DNA of 64,000 bases from Acidimicrobiaceae bacterium (GCA_002719335.1 PBHE01000003.1:1-64000), one strand, 5' to 3'. Shown: positions 43,141 to 52,658, numbered from the stretch's first letter. A program made the numbers and translations. The notes: generated by a model not told the origin, from the letters alone.

Positions 43141-43688
43141 CCCGTTGGAGGCTCCGCTCGGTGCGTCTTGTTAGCGGAGCCGCGGGGATCATTCTGTTGA
43201 GTTTCGTGCTGTTACTCGCGACTCGTGACGGAGGGACCGGACCACAATCGAAGAGCCCGTTAATTGGAGAGCTTGTGCCCCACGTTGAAGGCGTCAGCTT
43301 CGACGGTAAATCGTTCGATATTGATGATGTCACTTCCAGGTGGGTGTTAATCAATTTTTTTGCTTCGTGGTGCGTTCCCTGCGTACGAGAACACCCTGAG
43401 TTAATGGAGTGGAATCGACGGCGCCGAGTTGACGGAGTTGTTATCAGTGTGCCCTTCGGCGACACAGAAAAAGATGCCAGAGCCTTCTTTGTCGAACACG
43501 GAGGAGACTGGCCAGTTCTGATCGACCGTGAATCTGCGTGGGCGGTTGCTTTCGGCGTCCTGCGTCCACCCGAATCCTTCCTGGTCGCTCCCGGGGGTAT
43601 CGTTGTCGCAAAATGGCAGGGGCAAATCACGGCTGACGAGATCGACCGTGTGGTGACCGACCTTCAAGAAAGAAACGCCGTGTCATGA
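43137..43688 (+). CDS. ccmG: Thioredoxin-like CcmG/DsbE
   Basis: The 183-residue protein has a membrane anchor (about residues 11-29) and a TlpA-like thioredoxin domain with the redox motif ASWCVPC and the cis-proline LRPPESFLV segment. It reduces the CxxCH cysteines of apocytochrome c, with CcmH. The GTG at 43137 overlaps ccmF, and the stop overlaps ccmH. Confidence 0.88.
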   Translation: MTRWRLRSVRLVSGAAGIILLSFVLLLATRDGGTGPQSKSPLIGELVPHVEGVSFDGKSFDIDDVTSRWVLINFFASWCVPCVREHPELMEWNRRRRVDGVVISVPFGDTEKDARAFFVEHGGDWPVLIDRESAWAVAFGVLRPPESFLVAPGGIVVAKWQGQITADEIDRVVTDLQERNAVS

Positions 43689-44143
43689 AGCGCTATCACC
43701 GAATCTCCTGGCTCCTCATTCTCGTAATCGTGGCTGGTGCACTTGTTGGTTCAGTTCTCGCTGACGACCCGCCCGCTACTGAAGCAGAACGGGCTTACGA
43801 AATCAAAGCGACCATCTTGTGTCCTGTATGTGATGGTCAAAACGTACTGGAGTCGAACGCTCCAGTTGCCGCTGCTATCCGCGCACAGGTCGACGATCTC
43901 GTTGCCGAAGGACGCACCGACGAAGAGATTCGGACGTGGATGGCTCGCCAATATGGCAGCGACGTCAATGCCAACCCTCCTCGGTCGGGAGTGGGAGCGC
44001 TCGTCTGGATGCTTCCTGTACTTGTGGGTGTCGTGGCTTCAGGGCTTCTTGCTTTTGCTTTTGCTAAGTGGCGATCAGGGAGAGAAATTGAACCTTCCGA
44101 GGAAGATATACGAATAGTCCAGGCTCTTCGGGAGAAAAATTGA
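43685..44143 (+). CDS. ccmH: Cytochrome c maturation protein CcmH
   Basis: The 152-residue protein has an N-terminal signal anchor, the redox motif LCPVCDGQNV (CxxC), three helices ending QYGSDVNANPP, and a second membrane helix. It handles apocytochrome thiols for CcmF. Start and stop overlap ccmG and ccmI by 4 nt each. Confidence 0.88.
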   Translation: MKRYHRISWLLILVIVAGALVGSVLADDPPATEAERAYEIKATILCPVCDGQNVLESNAPVAAAIRAQVDDLVAEGRTDEEIRTWMARQYGSDVNANPPRSGVGALVWMLPVLVGVVASGLLAFAFAKWRSGREIEPSEEDIRIVQALREKN

Positions 44144-44976
44144 GCGACTCTCAGCTACCGCTTTCGAAGGTTTCCAAATTAGAGGAGGAACGAGATTTTC
44201 TCCTACGATCTCTCGACGACCTTGACCGAGAATACGCAAGTGGTGAGTTGACCGATCGAGAGTTCGGAACTCTTCGGGGTGACTACACCCGTCGAGTAGC
44301 TGCTGTCGTGCGATCTCTCGCCGAAACCGAACCAGGTGAGGTCCCTGTCGCAATCTCGGGAAGGTTTTGGCGATGGTTTGCGGTCCTAGTGTCGGTCGGC
44401 GTTCTGTCGGGTTTCGCCTTAGCGCAGTTTTCGGGGTTGCGCGCACCGGGAGAAACCATTTCCGGTGAGGTCGATCGGTCTCCCCGAAGTCGCTTGTCGA
44501 ACGCTGAGCAGCTTTTCTTTGCCGAAGAGTTGGAAGCTGCTCGCGCCGCTATCGAAGAAATTCTTCGGGACTCGCCAGACTTTTCGGGTGCCTTGGTTTT
44601 GTCCGCTCAGATGCATGAACGGGCAGGTGATCCGTTGCCCGCAATTCGGCAACTCGATCAAGTTCTCCAACAAAGCCCAGAACACGTGGACGCGCTGACG
44701 CTACGCGGCTGGATCCTCGTCCGCATTAACGACCAGGATCTTCAAGAAGAAGGAATCCGCAACTTGGACAACGCCGTGTCACAACACCCGGACAGCTTCG
44801 ATCCCTATGTCTTTCGTGGCTTTGTGGCACGTGAATTACAAGGAGACCTAGATCTGGCTATACGAATGTACGAGTTAGCGCTTGATCACAACCCGCCTCC
44901 AGCAATGCGCACACAACTGAAAGCAACTGTCGAAGAAATGAGATCGCACCGTAACTCTGTCGAGAAGAGCCGCTAA
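44140..44976 (+). CDS. ccmI: CcmI-like TPR protein
   Basis: The 278-residue protein has a short N-terminal cytoplasmic helix (KLEEERDFLLRSLDDLDREYASGELTDREF in part, typical of CcmI), one membrane segment (about residues 68-87) and about three TPR units. CcmI captures apocytochrome C-termini for the CcmFH lyase. The TTG at 44140 overlaps the ccmH stop. It ends the ccm operon, facing a convergent regulator. Confidence 0.82.
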   Translation: MSDSQLPLSKVSKLEEERDFLLRSLDDLDREYASGELTDREFGTLRGDYTRRVAAVVRSLAETEPGEVPVAISGRFWRWFAVLVSVGVLSGFALAQFSGLRAPGETISGEVDRSPRSRLSNAEQLFFAEELEAARAAIEEILRDSPDFSGALVLSAQMHERAGDPLPAIRQLDQVLQQSPEHVDALTLRGWILVRINDQDLQEEGIRNLDNAVSQHPDSFDPYVFRGFVARELQGDLDLAIRMYELALDHNPPPAMRTQLKATVEEMRSHRNSVEKSR

Positions 44977-44985
44977 GAAATCAAT

Positions 44986-45720
44986 TTACACAGATGTTGT
45001 GCACACGGAATCACCCATGGCAACTGAACCCTCCAAATGCGGAGTCGTTTCTCCGTGCAGCGCTGCCAGCATTCCTCTGACGAGCCCTCGGTCGATCGCA
45101 CAAAGGACCGGATGGTCGATGGCGGCCTGACCGAACGGGCAGTGTTCAGACACGATCCGCAGCTCTCCACCGGTGTCTTCGCTGCGGGCCGCGAAGCCAT
45201 GAGATGTAAGAGTTTCTGCCACCATTCCGACGGCGGAGTGGAGGGAACGTCGAGCTTCGCCAGGGGCCATTGCCTCCGCTAAATGAAGCCCATACTCATG
45301 CCCTACCTCTTCGGCGAGATGTTCGGCTTCATGCTTTGGAAGCAGCGCTAGGGCCCGACCTAGCAGCGTTCCTAGTAGATCGTCGTGCCGTACCGGAAAC
45401 TCAAGCGTGATATCGGATCTCGCGGCGCGATAACGCTTCGAGGGACGCCCAACTCCGGCAGCTCGACGTATGTCCACAACAACATGACCGGCTGCAGCCA
45501 GTTTGTCTAGGTGATGTCTAGCAACGTTGTTGTGCAGATCTACCGCTTTCGCGATTTCGGCCGCGGTCAAGCCTTCCGCTGACTCTCGGACACGCAGGTA
45601 GATGTCTCGTCGAGTTCGATCCCCGAATGATGCCGTAATGGATTCAACGGTGGCCGAGAAAGCTTCAGGAGTGAGTGAGCGACCGTCCACGGCATTAGAT
45701 TCTACAGGTGCCCAGCTCAT
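44986..45720 (-). CDS. SufR-like helix-turn-helix regulator
   Basis: The 244-residue protein has an N-terminal winged helix (GLTAAEIAKAVDLHNNVARHHLDKLAAAGHV in part) followed by the RAAGVGRPSKRY wing. The C-terminal domain has three Cys in SEHCPFG, PVLC and DSVC, the layout of the SufR family, which senses Fe-S cluster status. It is divergent from mrp, an Fe-S carrier gene, 39 bp away. The ATG at 45720 is preferred over the adjacent TTG. Confidence 0.75.
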   Translation of the reverse strand: MSWAPVESNAVDGRSLTPEAFSATVESITASFGDRTRRDIYLRVRESAEGLTAAEIAKAVDLHNNVARHHLDKLAAAGHVVVDIRRAAGVGRPSKRYRAARSDITLEFPVRHDDLLGTLLGRALALLPKHEAEHLAEEVGHEYGLHLAEAMAPGEARRSLHSAVGMVAETLTSHGFAARSEDTGGELRIVSEHCPFGQAAIDHPVLCAIDRGLVRGMLAALHGETTPHLEGSVAMGDSVCTTSV

Positions 45721-45759
45721 CAAGTCCCAATTTGTTGTTTGGCAGGTAGGAGTCCCGCT

Positions 45760-46902
45760 ATGGCTGTTTCCGACAATGAGTTAACCGAGATAGTTGGGCA
45801 GGTTATTGATCCGGAGTTGCGTCGTGACTTACACACCATGGGAATGCTCCGAGGGGTGTCCCTCGCCGGTGGCACAGTTCACACCGTGGTCTCGTTGCCC
45901 TCCGAAGATTGGCCAGCACGTGAAACGCTGATAAATCTCATCGAAACTTCGCTACTAACCCAAGATGGAGTAGAAGCAGTTTCGGTCGAGTTCTTGGTCA
46001 TGGACGAGGCGGAACAAGCTGCGGTGCGTGAACAACTCATTGGCGACCCCTCGGCCAGCGGCGGTAGTCAACAAGCACACGGCCACGCTGAAGGCAGAGC
46101 TATTCCATTCGCGGAGGCAGGGAACCGTACACGGGTTCTGCTAATCGCGAGTGGAAAAGGTGGAGTGGGAAAGTCCAGCGTCACAGCGAACTTAGCCATT
46201 GCTCTTGCGCAACGAGGGCTCCGAAGCGCGGTGGTGGACGCCGATGTTTGGGGCTTCTCCATTCCCCGAATGCTCGGAGTTGATCGCCCCCCAGTAGTGA
46301 TCGACCAGATGGTGGTGCCTGTTGAGGCCAATGGTGTTCGCTGCATCTCCATGGGGTTCTTCGCCAGAGAAGATCAGCCGGTGATCTGGCGCGGACCAAT
46401 GCTCCACAAGGCCTTAGAGCAGTTCCTCACTGATGTGCACTGGGATGATCCGGATTACCTGTTGATCGATCTTCCTCCAGGTACAGGTGACATCTCGTTG
46501 TCACTCTCACAGTTTTTACCGAAGTCTGAACTCATAGTCGTTACCACGCCGCAACCAGCAGCTCAAAAAGTTGCGCAACGAGCTGCTTATATGGCTGAGA
46601 AGGTCAACCTTTCCGTACGTGCAGTGATCGAAAATATGAGTTGGTTCCGTGGCGATGACGGAAAGCGCTACGACATTTTTGGATCCGGTGGGGGTGAAGC
46701 ACTCGCCGAAGAACTCGACGTTCCCTTGCTTGGACAGATCCCTCTACTGCAAGCACTTCGCGAAGGTGGAGATGTGGGTCGACCGATTATTGTTGCGGAC
46801 CCGGACGGCGAGGCGGCAACTGTGTTCACTGAAATGGCTCGCCTGTTGGCCGAAGAATATTTACCGACTCGTAGATACAACGAAGGTTTGAAGCTCGTTT
46901 GA
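45760..46902 (+). CDS. mrp: Mrp/ApbC-type iron-sulfur carrier ATPase
   Basis: The 380-residue protein has an N-terminal MIP18/DUF59 domain (residues about 5-90) and a ParA-like ATPase with the deviant Walker A SGKGGVGKSS, DADVWGFSIPRMLG and LIDLPPGTGD. It is thought to deliver Fe-S clusters. The paired C-terminal CxxC of some Mrp proteins is absent. AGGAG lies 7 nt before the ATG. The stop overlaps a TTG that could start selO. Confidence 0.9.
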   Translation: MAVSDNELTEIVGQVIDPELRRDLHTMGMLRGVSLAGGTVHTVVSLPSEDWPARETLINLIETSLLTQDGVEAVSVEFLVMDEAEQAAVREQLIGDPSASGGSQQAHGHAEGRAIPFAEAGNRTRVLLIASGKGGVGKSSVTANLAIALAQRGLRSAVVDADVWGFSIPRMLGVDRPPVVIDQMVVPVEANGVRCISMGFFAREDQPVIWRGPMLHKALEQFLTDVHWDDPDYLLIDLPPGTGDISLSLSQFLPKSELIVVTTPQPAAQKVAQRAAYMAEKVNLSVRAVIENMSWFRGDDGKRYDIFGSGGGEALAEELDVPLLGQIPLLQALREGGDVGRPIIVADPDGEAATVFTEMARLLAEEYLPTRRYNEGLKLV

Positions 46903-46916
46903 GTCAAAATAGAACA

Positions 46917-48506
46917 ATGGTGATGATCGACGACTTGCGTTTTGACAACCGGTTCACAAAATCGTTGCCCGCGGACTCTGACATTGGGACAGAACGCCGG
47001 CAAGTGGAGCAGGCCTGTTACAGCAGAGTGAAGCCCGCAGTTGTCACCGAGCCCCGACTCATCGCTCACAGTGCTGAAATGTTCGAACTACTGGGTCTTG
47101 AATCTGCGGAAATTGATCGGCCAGGTTTCGTTGAGGTTCTCGCCGGAAATCGACTACTTGCAGGAATGGATCCGCATGCCGCCTGTTATGGCGGGCACCA
47201 GTTTGGAAACTGGGCTGGGCAACTGGGAGATGGAAGGGCGATTGGGCTAGGTGAGGTTGTAGATATCAACGGTCGACATCGGATGCTCCAGTTAAAGGGA
47301 GCTGGCCCGACACCATATTCCCGAACCGCTGACGGCTTAGCGGTGTTGCGCTCGTCGATCAGAGAGTTTCTATGTAGCGAGGCTATGCACCACTTGGGCG
47401 TTCCTACTACGAGGGCTCTGAGTTTGGTCACGACTGGTGAAGAGGTAGTTCGCGACATGCTTTATAACGGCAACCCTCAACTAGAACCTGGTGCCATCGT
47501 TTGCCGAGTCGCTCCATCTTTTATTCGATTTGGAAATTTCGAGATATTTGCCTCACGAGGCGATCACCAAACGCTTCAATGTCTTGCCGATTTTGTGATC
47601 GCAACCGAGTTCCCTCATATTGAAGATCCAAGCCCCAATCGGTACGTGGCTCTTCTAAAGGAAGTAGGTGAGCGTACGGCTGACATGGTCGTCGAATGGC
47701 TACGCGTCGGCTTCGTTCACGGTGTCATGAACACCGACAATATGTCGATCTTGGGTTTGACTATCGATTACGGCCCATACGGCTGGCTTGATGATTACGA
47801 CCCGAATTGGACTCCCAATACTACCGACGCCCAACATCGGCGGTATCGCTACGGACATCAAGCGAACATCGCGCAGTGGAATCTTGTTCAGCTAGCTAAC
47901 GCCCTTTATCCCCTTGTTGAGGAAGTCGAACCTCTCCAAGATGCCATTCACCATTATGCAGATCGATTTCAAGCTAAATGGTCACAAATGATGGCATCGA
48001 AGCTTGGTATTTCGTCGCTCAACGACCCAGGGGACCGCAGCTTGGCCGACGAAGCATTGTCGGTCATGCAAGTTGTCGAGACCGATATGACCAGGTTTTG
48101 GAGAAAACTTGGCGGAGTCGACTGCTCGGCGTCCCTCGGTGCCGCAGAACGAACGGAGCCTTTGCTGGGGTCGATCTATGAACGAGAGTCCGCTACACGG
48201 CCTCAAATTTCTGCGTTTGTTGACTTTGCTCAACGCTGGGCCGCTCGGCATCGCGAACTTGGCACGAATGACCTCGAACGTCAGATGTCGATGGACGCGG
48301 TAAATCCAAAGTATGTGCTTCGAAACTACATGGCTCAGTTAGCGATTGAACGTGCCGAGCAAGACGACGCGTCGATGATCGAAGAATTGTTAGACCTCGT
48401 GCGACGCCCCTACGATGAACAACCGGAACGAAACCAGTTTGCTTCGCTGCGCCCGGAATGGGCCCGAACCAAAGTCGGATGCTCCCAGCTTTCCTGTTCG
48501 TCTTGA
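46917..48506 (+). CDS. selO: Protein adenylyltransferase SelO (YdiU)
   Basis: The protein of about 529 residues is a pseudokinase-fold AMPylase. GGHQFGNWAGQLGDGRAIGLGEV, QLKGAGPTPYSRTADGLAVLRSSIREFL (in part), HGVMNTDNMSILG and DYGPYGWLDDY are family signatures. It ends GCSQLSCSS, in which a Cys takes the place that is selenocysteine in eukaryotic SelO. It AMPylates metabolic proteins during redox stress. Starts at TTG 46899 (overlapping mrp) or ATG 46917 are both possible. Confidence 0.9.
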   Translation: MVMIDDLRFDNRFTKSLPADSDIGTERRQVEQACYSRVKPAVVTEPRLIAHSAEMFELLGLESAEIDRPGFVEVLAGNRLLAGMDPHAACYGGHQFGNWAGQLGDGRAIGLGEVVDINGRHRMLQLKGAGPTPYSRTADGLAVLRSSIREFLCSEAMHHLGVPTTRALSLVTTGEEVVRDMLYNGNPQLEPGAIVCRVAPSFIRFGNFEIFASRGDHQTLQCLADFVIATEFPHIEDPSPNRYVALLKEVGERTADMVVEWLRVGFVHGVMNTDNMSILGLTIDYGPYGWLDDYDPNWTPNTTDAQHRRYRYGHQANIAQWNLVQLANALYPLVEEVEPLQDAIHHYADRFQAKWSQMMASKLGISSLNDPGDRSLADEALSVMQVVETDMTRFWRKLGGVDCSASLGAAERTEPLLGSIYERESATRPQISAFVDFAQRWAARHRELGTNDLERQMSMDAVNPKYVLRNYMAQLAIERAEQDDASMIEELLDLVRRPYDEQPERNQFASLRPEWARTKVGCSQLSCSS

Positions 48507-48609
48507 ATGCTCGAACAGCAGTGGTAGACGCCAAACTGCAGCATACGCTGTGTCTTGAGTCGTGTTGACGTTCGTCAGCTGATCGAGGCCGGAAGAAAAG
48601 GCGTTGCCC

Positions 48610-48840
48610 ATGGAGATCCGAATCGGCATCATGAATGTGGCCCGTGAGCTCACTCTCGACGTCGCAGACGACGTCGCCGAGAAGCTCAAGTTGGAGTCGG
48701 AGTCCGCGTTAGATGAAGGCGCCAACATGCTTTGGATCACAGATCGCGACGGCCGAGAGGTAGGCGTATCAGTGGCACAACTCGCGTTCATCGAATTCGG
48801 CGCAACAGGTGACCGACGTATCGGATTTGCAACCGACTGA
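48610..48840 (+). CDS. DUF3107 protein
   Basis: A 76-residue protein matching DUF3107: MEIRIGIMNVARELTLDV opens it, and LWITDRDGREVGVSVAQLAFIEFG with the final RRIGF closes it. The family is confined to actinobacteria and has no assigned role. The ATG at 48610 was chosen over a TTG two codons upstream. Confidence 0.82.
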   Translation: MEIRIGIMNVARELTLDVADDVAEKLKLESESALDEGANMLWITDRDGREVGVSVAQLAFIEFGATGDRRIGFATD

Positions 48841-48922
48841 CACTTCGAATCCGTAGCCGAATTTGCCACCGGTGGCGTGCGCCGTTGCCGACAGGTTCTG
48901 AAGGGCGGTAATTTCTAGCTCC

Positions 48923-50398
48923 ATGGCGACTTTGGCAGAATTGACTCGCATAGGCACAGACCTATCGGCAGAAGAGCTAACGCATCTTCAACGCCTCGTC
49001 GCTTGGTGGGGAATTCTGGCTGATCTATCGTTCTCCGATTTGTTGCTGTTCGCCCCCACTGACGACACACGAACAGAGTTCGCCATCGTCGGGCAGATTC
49101 GACCTACTACTAGTCAAACTCTTTATCGAGATGACCATGTAGGGCTGCGAGTAGATGACATTGACCGTCCCCTTGTCGCAAGAGCATTCGCATCAGGTGA
49201 AGTCGTAGAAGGGGAGGTGCCGATCAAACCGACAAATCGCCGAGCGCTGGTCATGTGCATCCCCATAATCCACGAGAGAGTGGTGATCGCGGTCCTGAGT
49301 CGCGAGCTAGTTCCCGACTTTCTCGAACGTCGAGATCCTGGCGAACTTGAACGCACTTACCTTCAGACGTTCCATCAGTTAGCCAAGATGATCGAATCAG
49401 GGGTATTTCCTTTCATCGGACACGATGTCGATATGGATGAGGTGCCCAGAGTTGGCGATGGCCTGTTGGTGGTGGATCCAGAGGCTCGAATCCAATATGC
49501 CTCACCGAACGCCCTCAGTACGCTCCATCGCGTAGGAGTGGTCGGAAACGTTGCCGGTCGCCGACTCGGTGATCTTGGTGTCGAGCAGCCTGTCATTCGT
49601 CAAGCTATAAGAAGCTCTGAGCCCATTACCACTGAGGTTGAGCGAAACGGTACAACGGTTCAATTATTGGCTGTACCTCTTATCGATCGGGAGATTTCTA
49701 GAGGAGCGGCAGTTCTACTGAGAGACATCACCGAGTTGCGTTTAAGAGACCGACTGTTGATATCCAAAGACGCGACGATCCGCGAAATTCACCATCGAGT
49801 CAAGAACAATCTTCAAACCATCTCGTCGCTGTTGCGTGTTCAGGCTCGCCGCCTTGAATCGGCTGAAGCAAAGTCGGCAATTGATGAGACGGTGCGGCGG
49901 ATCCGAGCTATTGCGTTGGTGCATGAGGCGCTGGCGAGTGAGTCTTCCGACGACGTGAAGTTGAGAGATGTAGCGAGTATGTTGGCACGGACCGTCCAGG
50001 ACAGCTTCACTTCGCCGGAGCGTCCTATCCGTTTTGACGTAATTGGAGATGCAGGTCTCGTCCCGTCTGATGTGGTGACGCGGCTCGCTGTGGTGCTACA
50101 CGAATTACTCCAGAACACTGTTGACCATGCCTTCCCCGTGGATCTGCCGCTCGTAGACGGTCGCCTGGCCCTGGTAGAAGTCTTGCTTTTTCGAGATGAC
50201 GAACGCATCAGAATGGTTGTTCGCGACAACGGAGTTGGGGTGCCCGAGGGTTTTGATGGCAGCCCACAGGAGGGCTTAGGAGTTTCGATTATTCGAGCTT
50301 TGGCAACCTCGGAACTTGGCGGTGAGATTGTGATGCGAAGGCGAAGTGATTCGCCAGGATCAGAAGTTGTAGTTGAAGTGCCCGTGTTGGGCTCGTAA
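48923..50398 (+). CDS. pdtaS: PdtaS-like sensor histidine kinase
   Basis: The 491-residue kinase has a GAF-like domain (about 25-150), a PAS domain (about 175-270), an HisKA_2 box EIHHRVKNNLQT (288-299, with the phosphoacceptor His) and a HATPase with DNGVGVPEGF. The soluble layout matches PdtaS, which phosphorylates the RNA-binding antiterminator PdtaR. No PdtaR gene is present here. TAATTT lies 8 nt before the ATG, with a TTGCCG at -35 distance. Confidence 0.85.
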   Translation: MATLAELTRIGTDLSAEELTHLQRLVAWWGILADLSFSDLLLFAPTDDTRTEFAIVGQIRPTTSQTLYRDDHVGLRVDDIDRPLVARAFASGEVVEGEVPIKPTNRRALVMCIPIIHERVVIAVLSRELVPDFLERRDPGELERTYLQTFHQLAKMIESGVFPFIGHDVDMDEVPRVGDGLLVVDPEARIQYASPNALSTLHRVGVVGNVAGRRLGDLGVEQPVIRQAIRSSEPITTEVERNGTTVQLLAVPLIDREISRGAAVLLRDITELRLRDRLLISKDATIREIHHRVKNNLQTISSLLRVQARRLESAEAKSAIDETVRRIRAIALVHEALASESSDDVKLRDVASMLARTVQDSFTSPERPIRFDVIGDAGLVPSDVVTRLAVVLHELLQNTVDHAFPVDLPLVDGRLALVEVLLFRDDERIRMVVRDNGVGVPEGFDGSPQEGLGVSIIRALATSELGGEIVMRRRSDSPGSEVVVEVPVLGS

Positions 50399-50454
50399 AT
50401 CAAGAAACAGAAAACTCAGTACAAATATTGATCTGATACGTGGGCCAGCTCCGC

Positions 50455-50739
50455 TCAGCGCACCTGTCGGCGAGTTCTGTTTCGCTCTCGTCGAATTTTT
50501 CTGCGTTCGTCCTCCGATTCCCCTCCCCATACGCCAGAGTCCTGGTTGGTGTTGAGTGCAAACTCGAGACAGAGATCTTTGACCGAACAATCTGCACAGA
50601 CGACTTTCGCTGCCGCGATCTGGCGTAGGGCGCTTCCTGTCGAACCAATGGGGAAAAAAACAGTTGGATCAATCTCACGGCATTTCGCGGTGTTTCGCCA
50701 GAGGCCGCTTTCCAGCAGCATGGTTCCTCGTGAACTCAC
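50455..50739 (-). CDS. WhiB-family Fe-S transcription regulator
   Basis: The 94-residue protein has the four cluster Cys: AKCREID, then VVCADCSVKDLCLEFAL. The GVWGG turn and a basic tail (RKIRRERNRTRR) follow. WhiB proteins bind sigma factor sigA and a 4Fe-4S cluster. The GTG at 50739 has GGAGG 10 nt upstream (50750-50754). The upstream 250 bp to the glycerophosphodiesterase gene contains no other gene. The spacing of the first Cys resembles WhiB2-type more than WhiB1, but this is not certain. Confidence 0.9.
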   Translation of the reverse strand: MSSRGTMLLESGLWRNTAKCREIDPTVFFPIGSTGSALRQIAAAKVVCADCSVKDLCLEFALNTNQDSGVWGGESEDERRKIRRERNRTRRQVR

Positions 50740-50987
50740 GTCTATATTTCCTCCAGGTGCTACTCGCGAGGGGGTTCACGAGCATTTATGCCGCCAAAGC
50801 TTGACCTGTCCGCGGCGAAAAACTGCTAAGCGTCCAATTGGCAGACTCCGAAGAGGTCTGGCTTGTGTAGCGGTGACGCAATCTCAGCGATATGACAGGT
50901 TACGGTTGGAGCGATAGCACGGCAAGAGATTCTTTCTCTTAAAGGTGGGCTCTCGTAAAGAACAGAACAGGTTGGGGGAACGAAACG
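50740..50987. other. Divergent promoter region of whiB and the glycerophosphodiesterase gene
   Basis: This stretch holds the whiB ribosome site and leader. An inverted repeat AAGAGA/TCTCTT lies at 50924-50940, with a purine-rich SD (GGGGGAA) ahead of the TTG at 50988. I see no gene in it; no confident promoter boxes can be named. Confidence 0.4.
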
Positions 50988-51674
50988 TTGACGCGACCAC
51001 AGGTATATGCCCACCGAGGAGCATCGCGACAGCAAAGAGAAAACAGCATCGAAGCGTTTCTATTAGCGGCTCGATTAGGGGCGGATGGGATAGAACTCGA
51101 TGTGCGAAGAACCCTCAACGGGCAATTAGTGGTTCATCATGATTCGCATACAGAAGGTGTGCTCATAGCCCGCGCCGATAGGCGGGACCTGCCGAGCTAC
51201 ATACCTGACTTAGGTGCTGCTCTCGATGCTTGTACCGGACTTCGCGTGAACATCGAGATAAAAACTGACGGTCCTCACGGGAGCGAATTTTCCGACATGG
51301 CTAAAGAAGTAGCGCGACATTTACGATCACGGGCAGAACCAACCAGTCGTTGGATCGTTTCGTCGTTCGACCACGAGATTGTTAATCAGATACGCGAGCT
51401 TTTCCCGGAGTTGCCGACAGCACTCCTTTTTTGGCAAGGGCCTTGGCTAGACGTAATGCGCCAAGTTGTTAGCAACGGGCATTCGGCAATCCATCCCCAC
51501 GAGTCGGTGGTTGATGACCGTCTTGTGCGGACCGCTCACGCGGCTGGGGTTGAGGTAAATGCCTGGACGGTCAATGACCTCGAGCGCGCAGCGGAACTTG
51601 CTGGACTTGGCATTGATGGTCTCATTACCGACGTACCCGACGAAGTGCTAGGAGTGCTTGGCGATTTTCAATAG
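50988..51674 (+). CDS. Glycerophosphodiester phosphodiesterase family protein
   Basis: The 228-residue GDPD TIM-barrel protein has the motifs AHRGASRQQRENSIEAF (catalytic His and Glu), GIELDVRRTLNGQLVVHHD, EIKTD, and AWTVNDLERAAELAGLGIDGLITDVPD (in part). It cleaves glycerophosphodiesters to glycerol-3-phosphate and alcohol. No signal peptide is seen, so it is cytoplasmic. The start is TTG with GGGGGAA upstream. It converges on the lipid kinase gene. Confidence 0.88.
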   Translation: MTRPQVYAHRGASRQQRENSIEAFLLAARLGADGIELDVRRTLNGQLVVHHDSHTEGVLIARADRRDLPSYIPDLGAALDACTGLRVNIEIKTDGPHGSEFSDMAKEVARHLRSRAEPTSRWIVSSFDHEIVNQIRELFPELPTALLFWQGPWLDVMRQVVSNGHSAIHPHESVVDDRLVRTAHAAGVEVNAWTVNDLERAAELAGLGIDGLITDVPDEVLGVLGDFQ

Positions 51675-51680
51675 ATTCGC

Positions 51681-52646
51681 TTACTTCGAGAGAGGCTTCA
51701 CCAATCTAAGTGCTTGGGGACGCCAATTGAATTTGAGGCTCTTGACAGTCCCCAAATAATCGCCATCTAGCTGATGAGGAAATGGGTCATGCCCAGTTAG
51801 GGCAAGCTCCGTCAGGTTGTGGGCAACATGAATGAGATCGTTGTTCTCCAGCGGTTTGCCCTGAAAGAGATCAATCAACAAGCCGGTCATGGTGCTAAAC
51901 GACAACGTTCGCAAAGCTACGACGCTGAGGCCGCGATCAAGAGTTGCCTCCGGGGCTAGGGACAGCGGGCGGCTCCCTAAATAGGTATAGGGATCTGTGT
52001 TCAACACCACCGTGAAGTAGCTGTCATCGACACCACCGTGTTTGTGTCGGACAGTCATTCTCGGCTTCGTTCGGTCATAGTGACGGAGCCAAGTATCAAC
52101 ACCGGCCCAAATGAACAAAGGGTGCCCTGCGTAGCGTTTCAATGTTGATCTCCGCTCCACCTGCTCTACGACTGCCGCATCGAAACCACTCCCGCAATGG
52201 AAAAGGAAATAACGCCCTTCGACTTCACCGAGACCGACAGATTCAATCGAATTAGCCGCAATCGCTGCGACTAGTTGATTCGTAGCCTCCAACGGCTCGT
52301 CGGCCAATCCGATGGTCCTAGCAAAGACGTTGGTGGACCCGCCAGGCAGGGGAGCCAACGCGCACTGGGTTCCAGCGAGTCCGTTAGCTGCTTCGTTGAG
52401 GGTTCCGTCCCCCCCGAGTACAGCAACGATGTCGGTACCAGTCGCAGCGGCGCCTCGCGCTAATCGAGAAGCATGACCGCGACGGCTGGTCATGGCTAGT
52501 TGTACCGAATGGTGTTCAGCTAGTGCTGTTTGGATTAGCACTCTTGTTCGTGCTGTAACCGATGAAGCCGATCCGTTGACGAGGAGTAAAATCTGCACGC
52601 GGCTAGTGTCGCCGATTTCTGCGGAGATAGTCGAACCGAGCACCAT
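51681..52646 (-). CDS. Diacylglycerol kinase-like lipid kinase
   Basis: The protein of about 321 residues matches the DAGK catalytic family: LLLVNGSASS, GGDGTLNEAANGLAG (ATP site) and LPGGSTNVFARTIG (GGSxN). It phosphorylates diacylglycerol or a related lipid at the membrane. The start may be the ATG at 52646 or a GTG at 52598 just before VQILLLVNG. It is divergent from etfB. Confidence 0.85.
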   Translation of the reverse strand: MVLGSTISAEIGDTSRVQILLLVNGSASSVTARTRVLIQTALAEHHSVQLAMTSRRGHASRLARGAAATGTDIVAVLGGDGTLNEAANGLAGTQCALAPLPGGSTNVFARTIGLADEPLEATNQLVAAIAANSIESVGLGEVEGRYFLFHCGSGFDAAVVEQVERRSTLKRYAGHPLFIWAGVDTWLRHYDRTKPRMTVRHKHGGVDDSYFTVVLNTDPYTYLGSRPLSLAPEATLDRGLSVVALRTLSFSTMTGLLIDLFQGKPLENNDLIHVAHNLTELALTGHDPFPHQLDGDYLGTVKSLKFNWRPQALRLVKPLSK

Positions 52647-52658
52647 CAACAACGGTCG

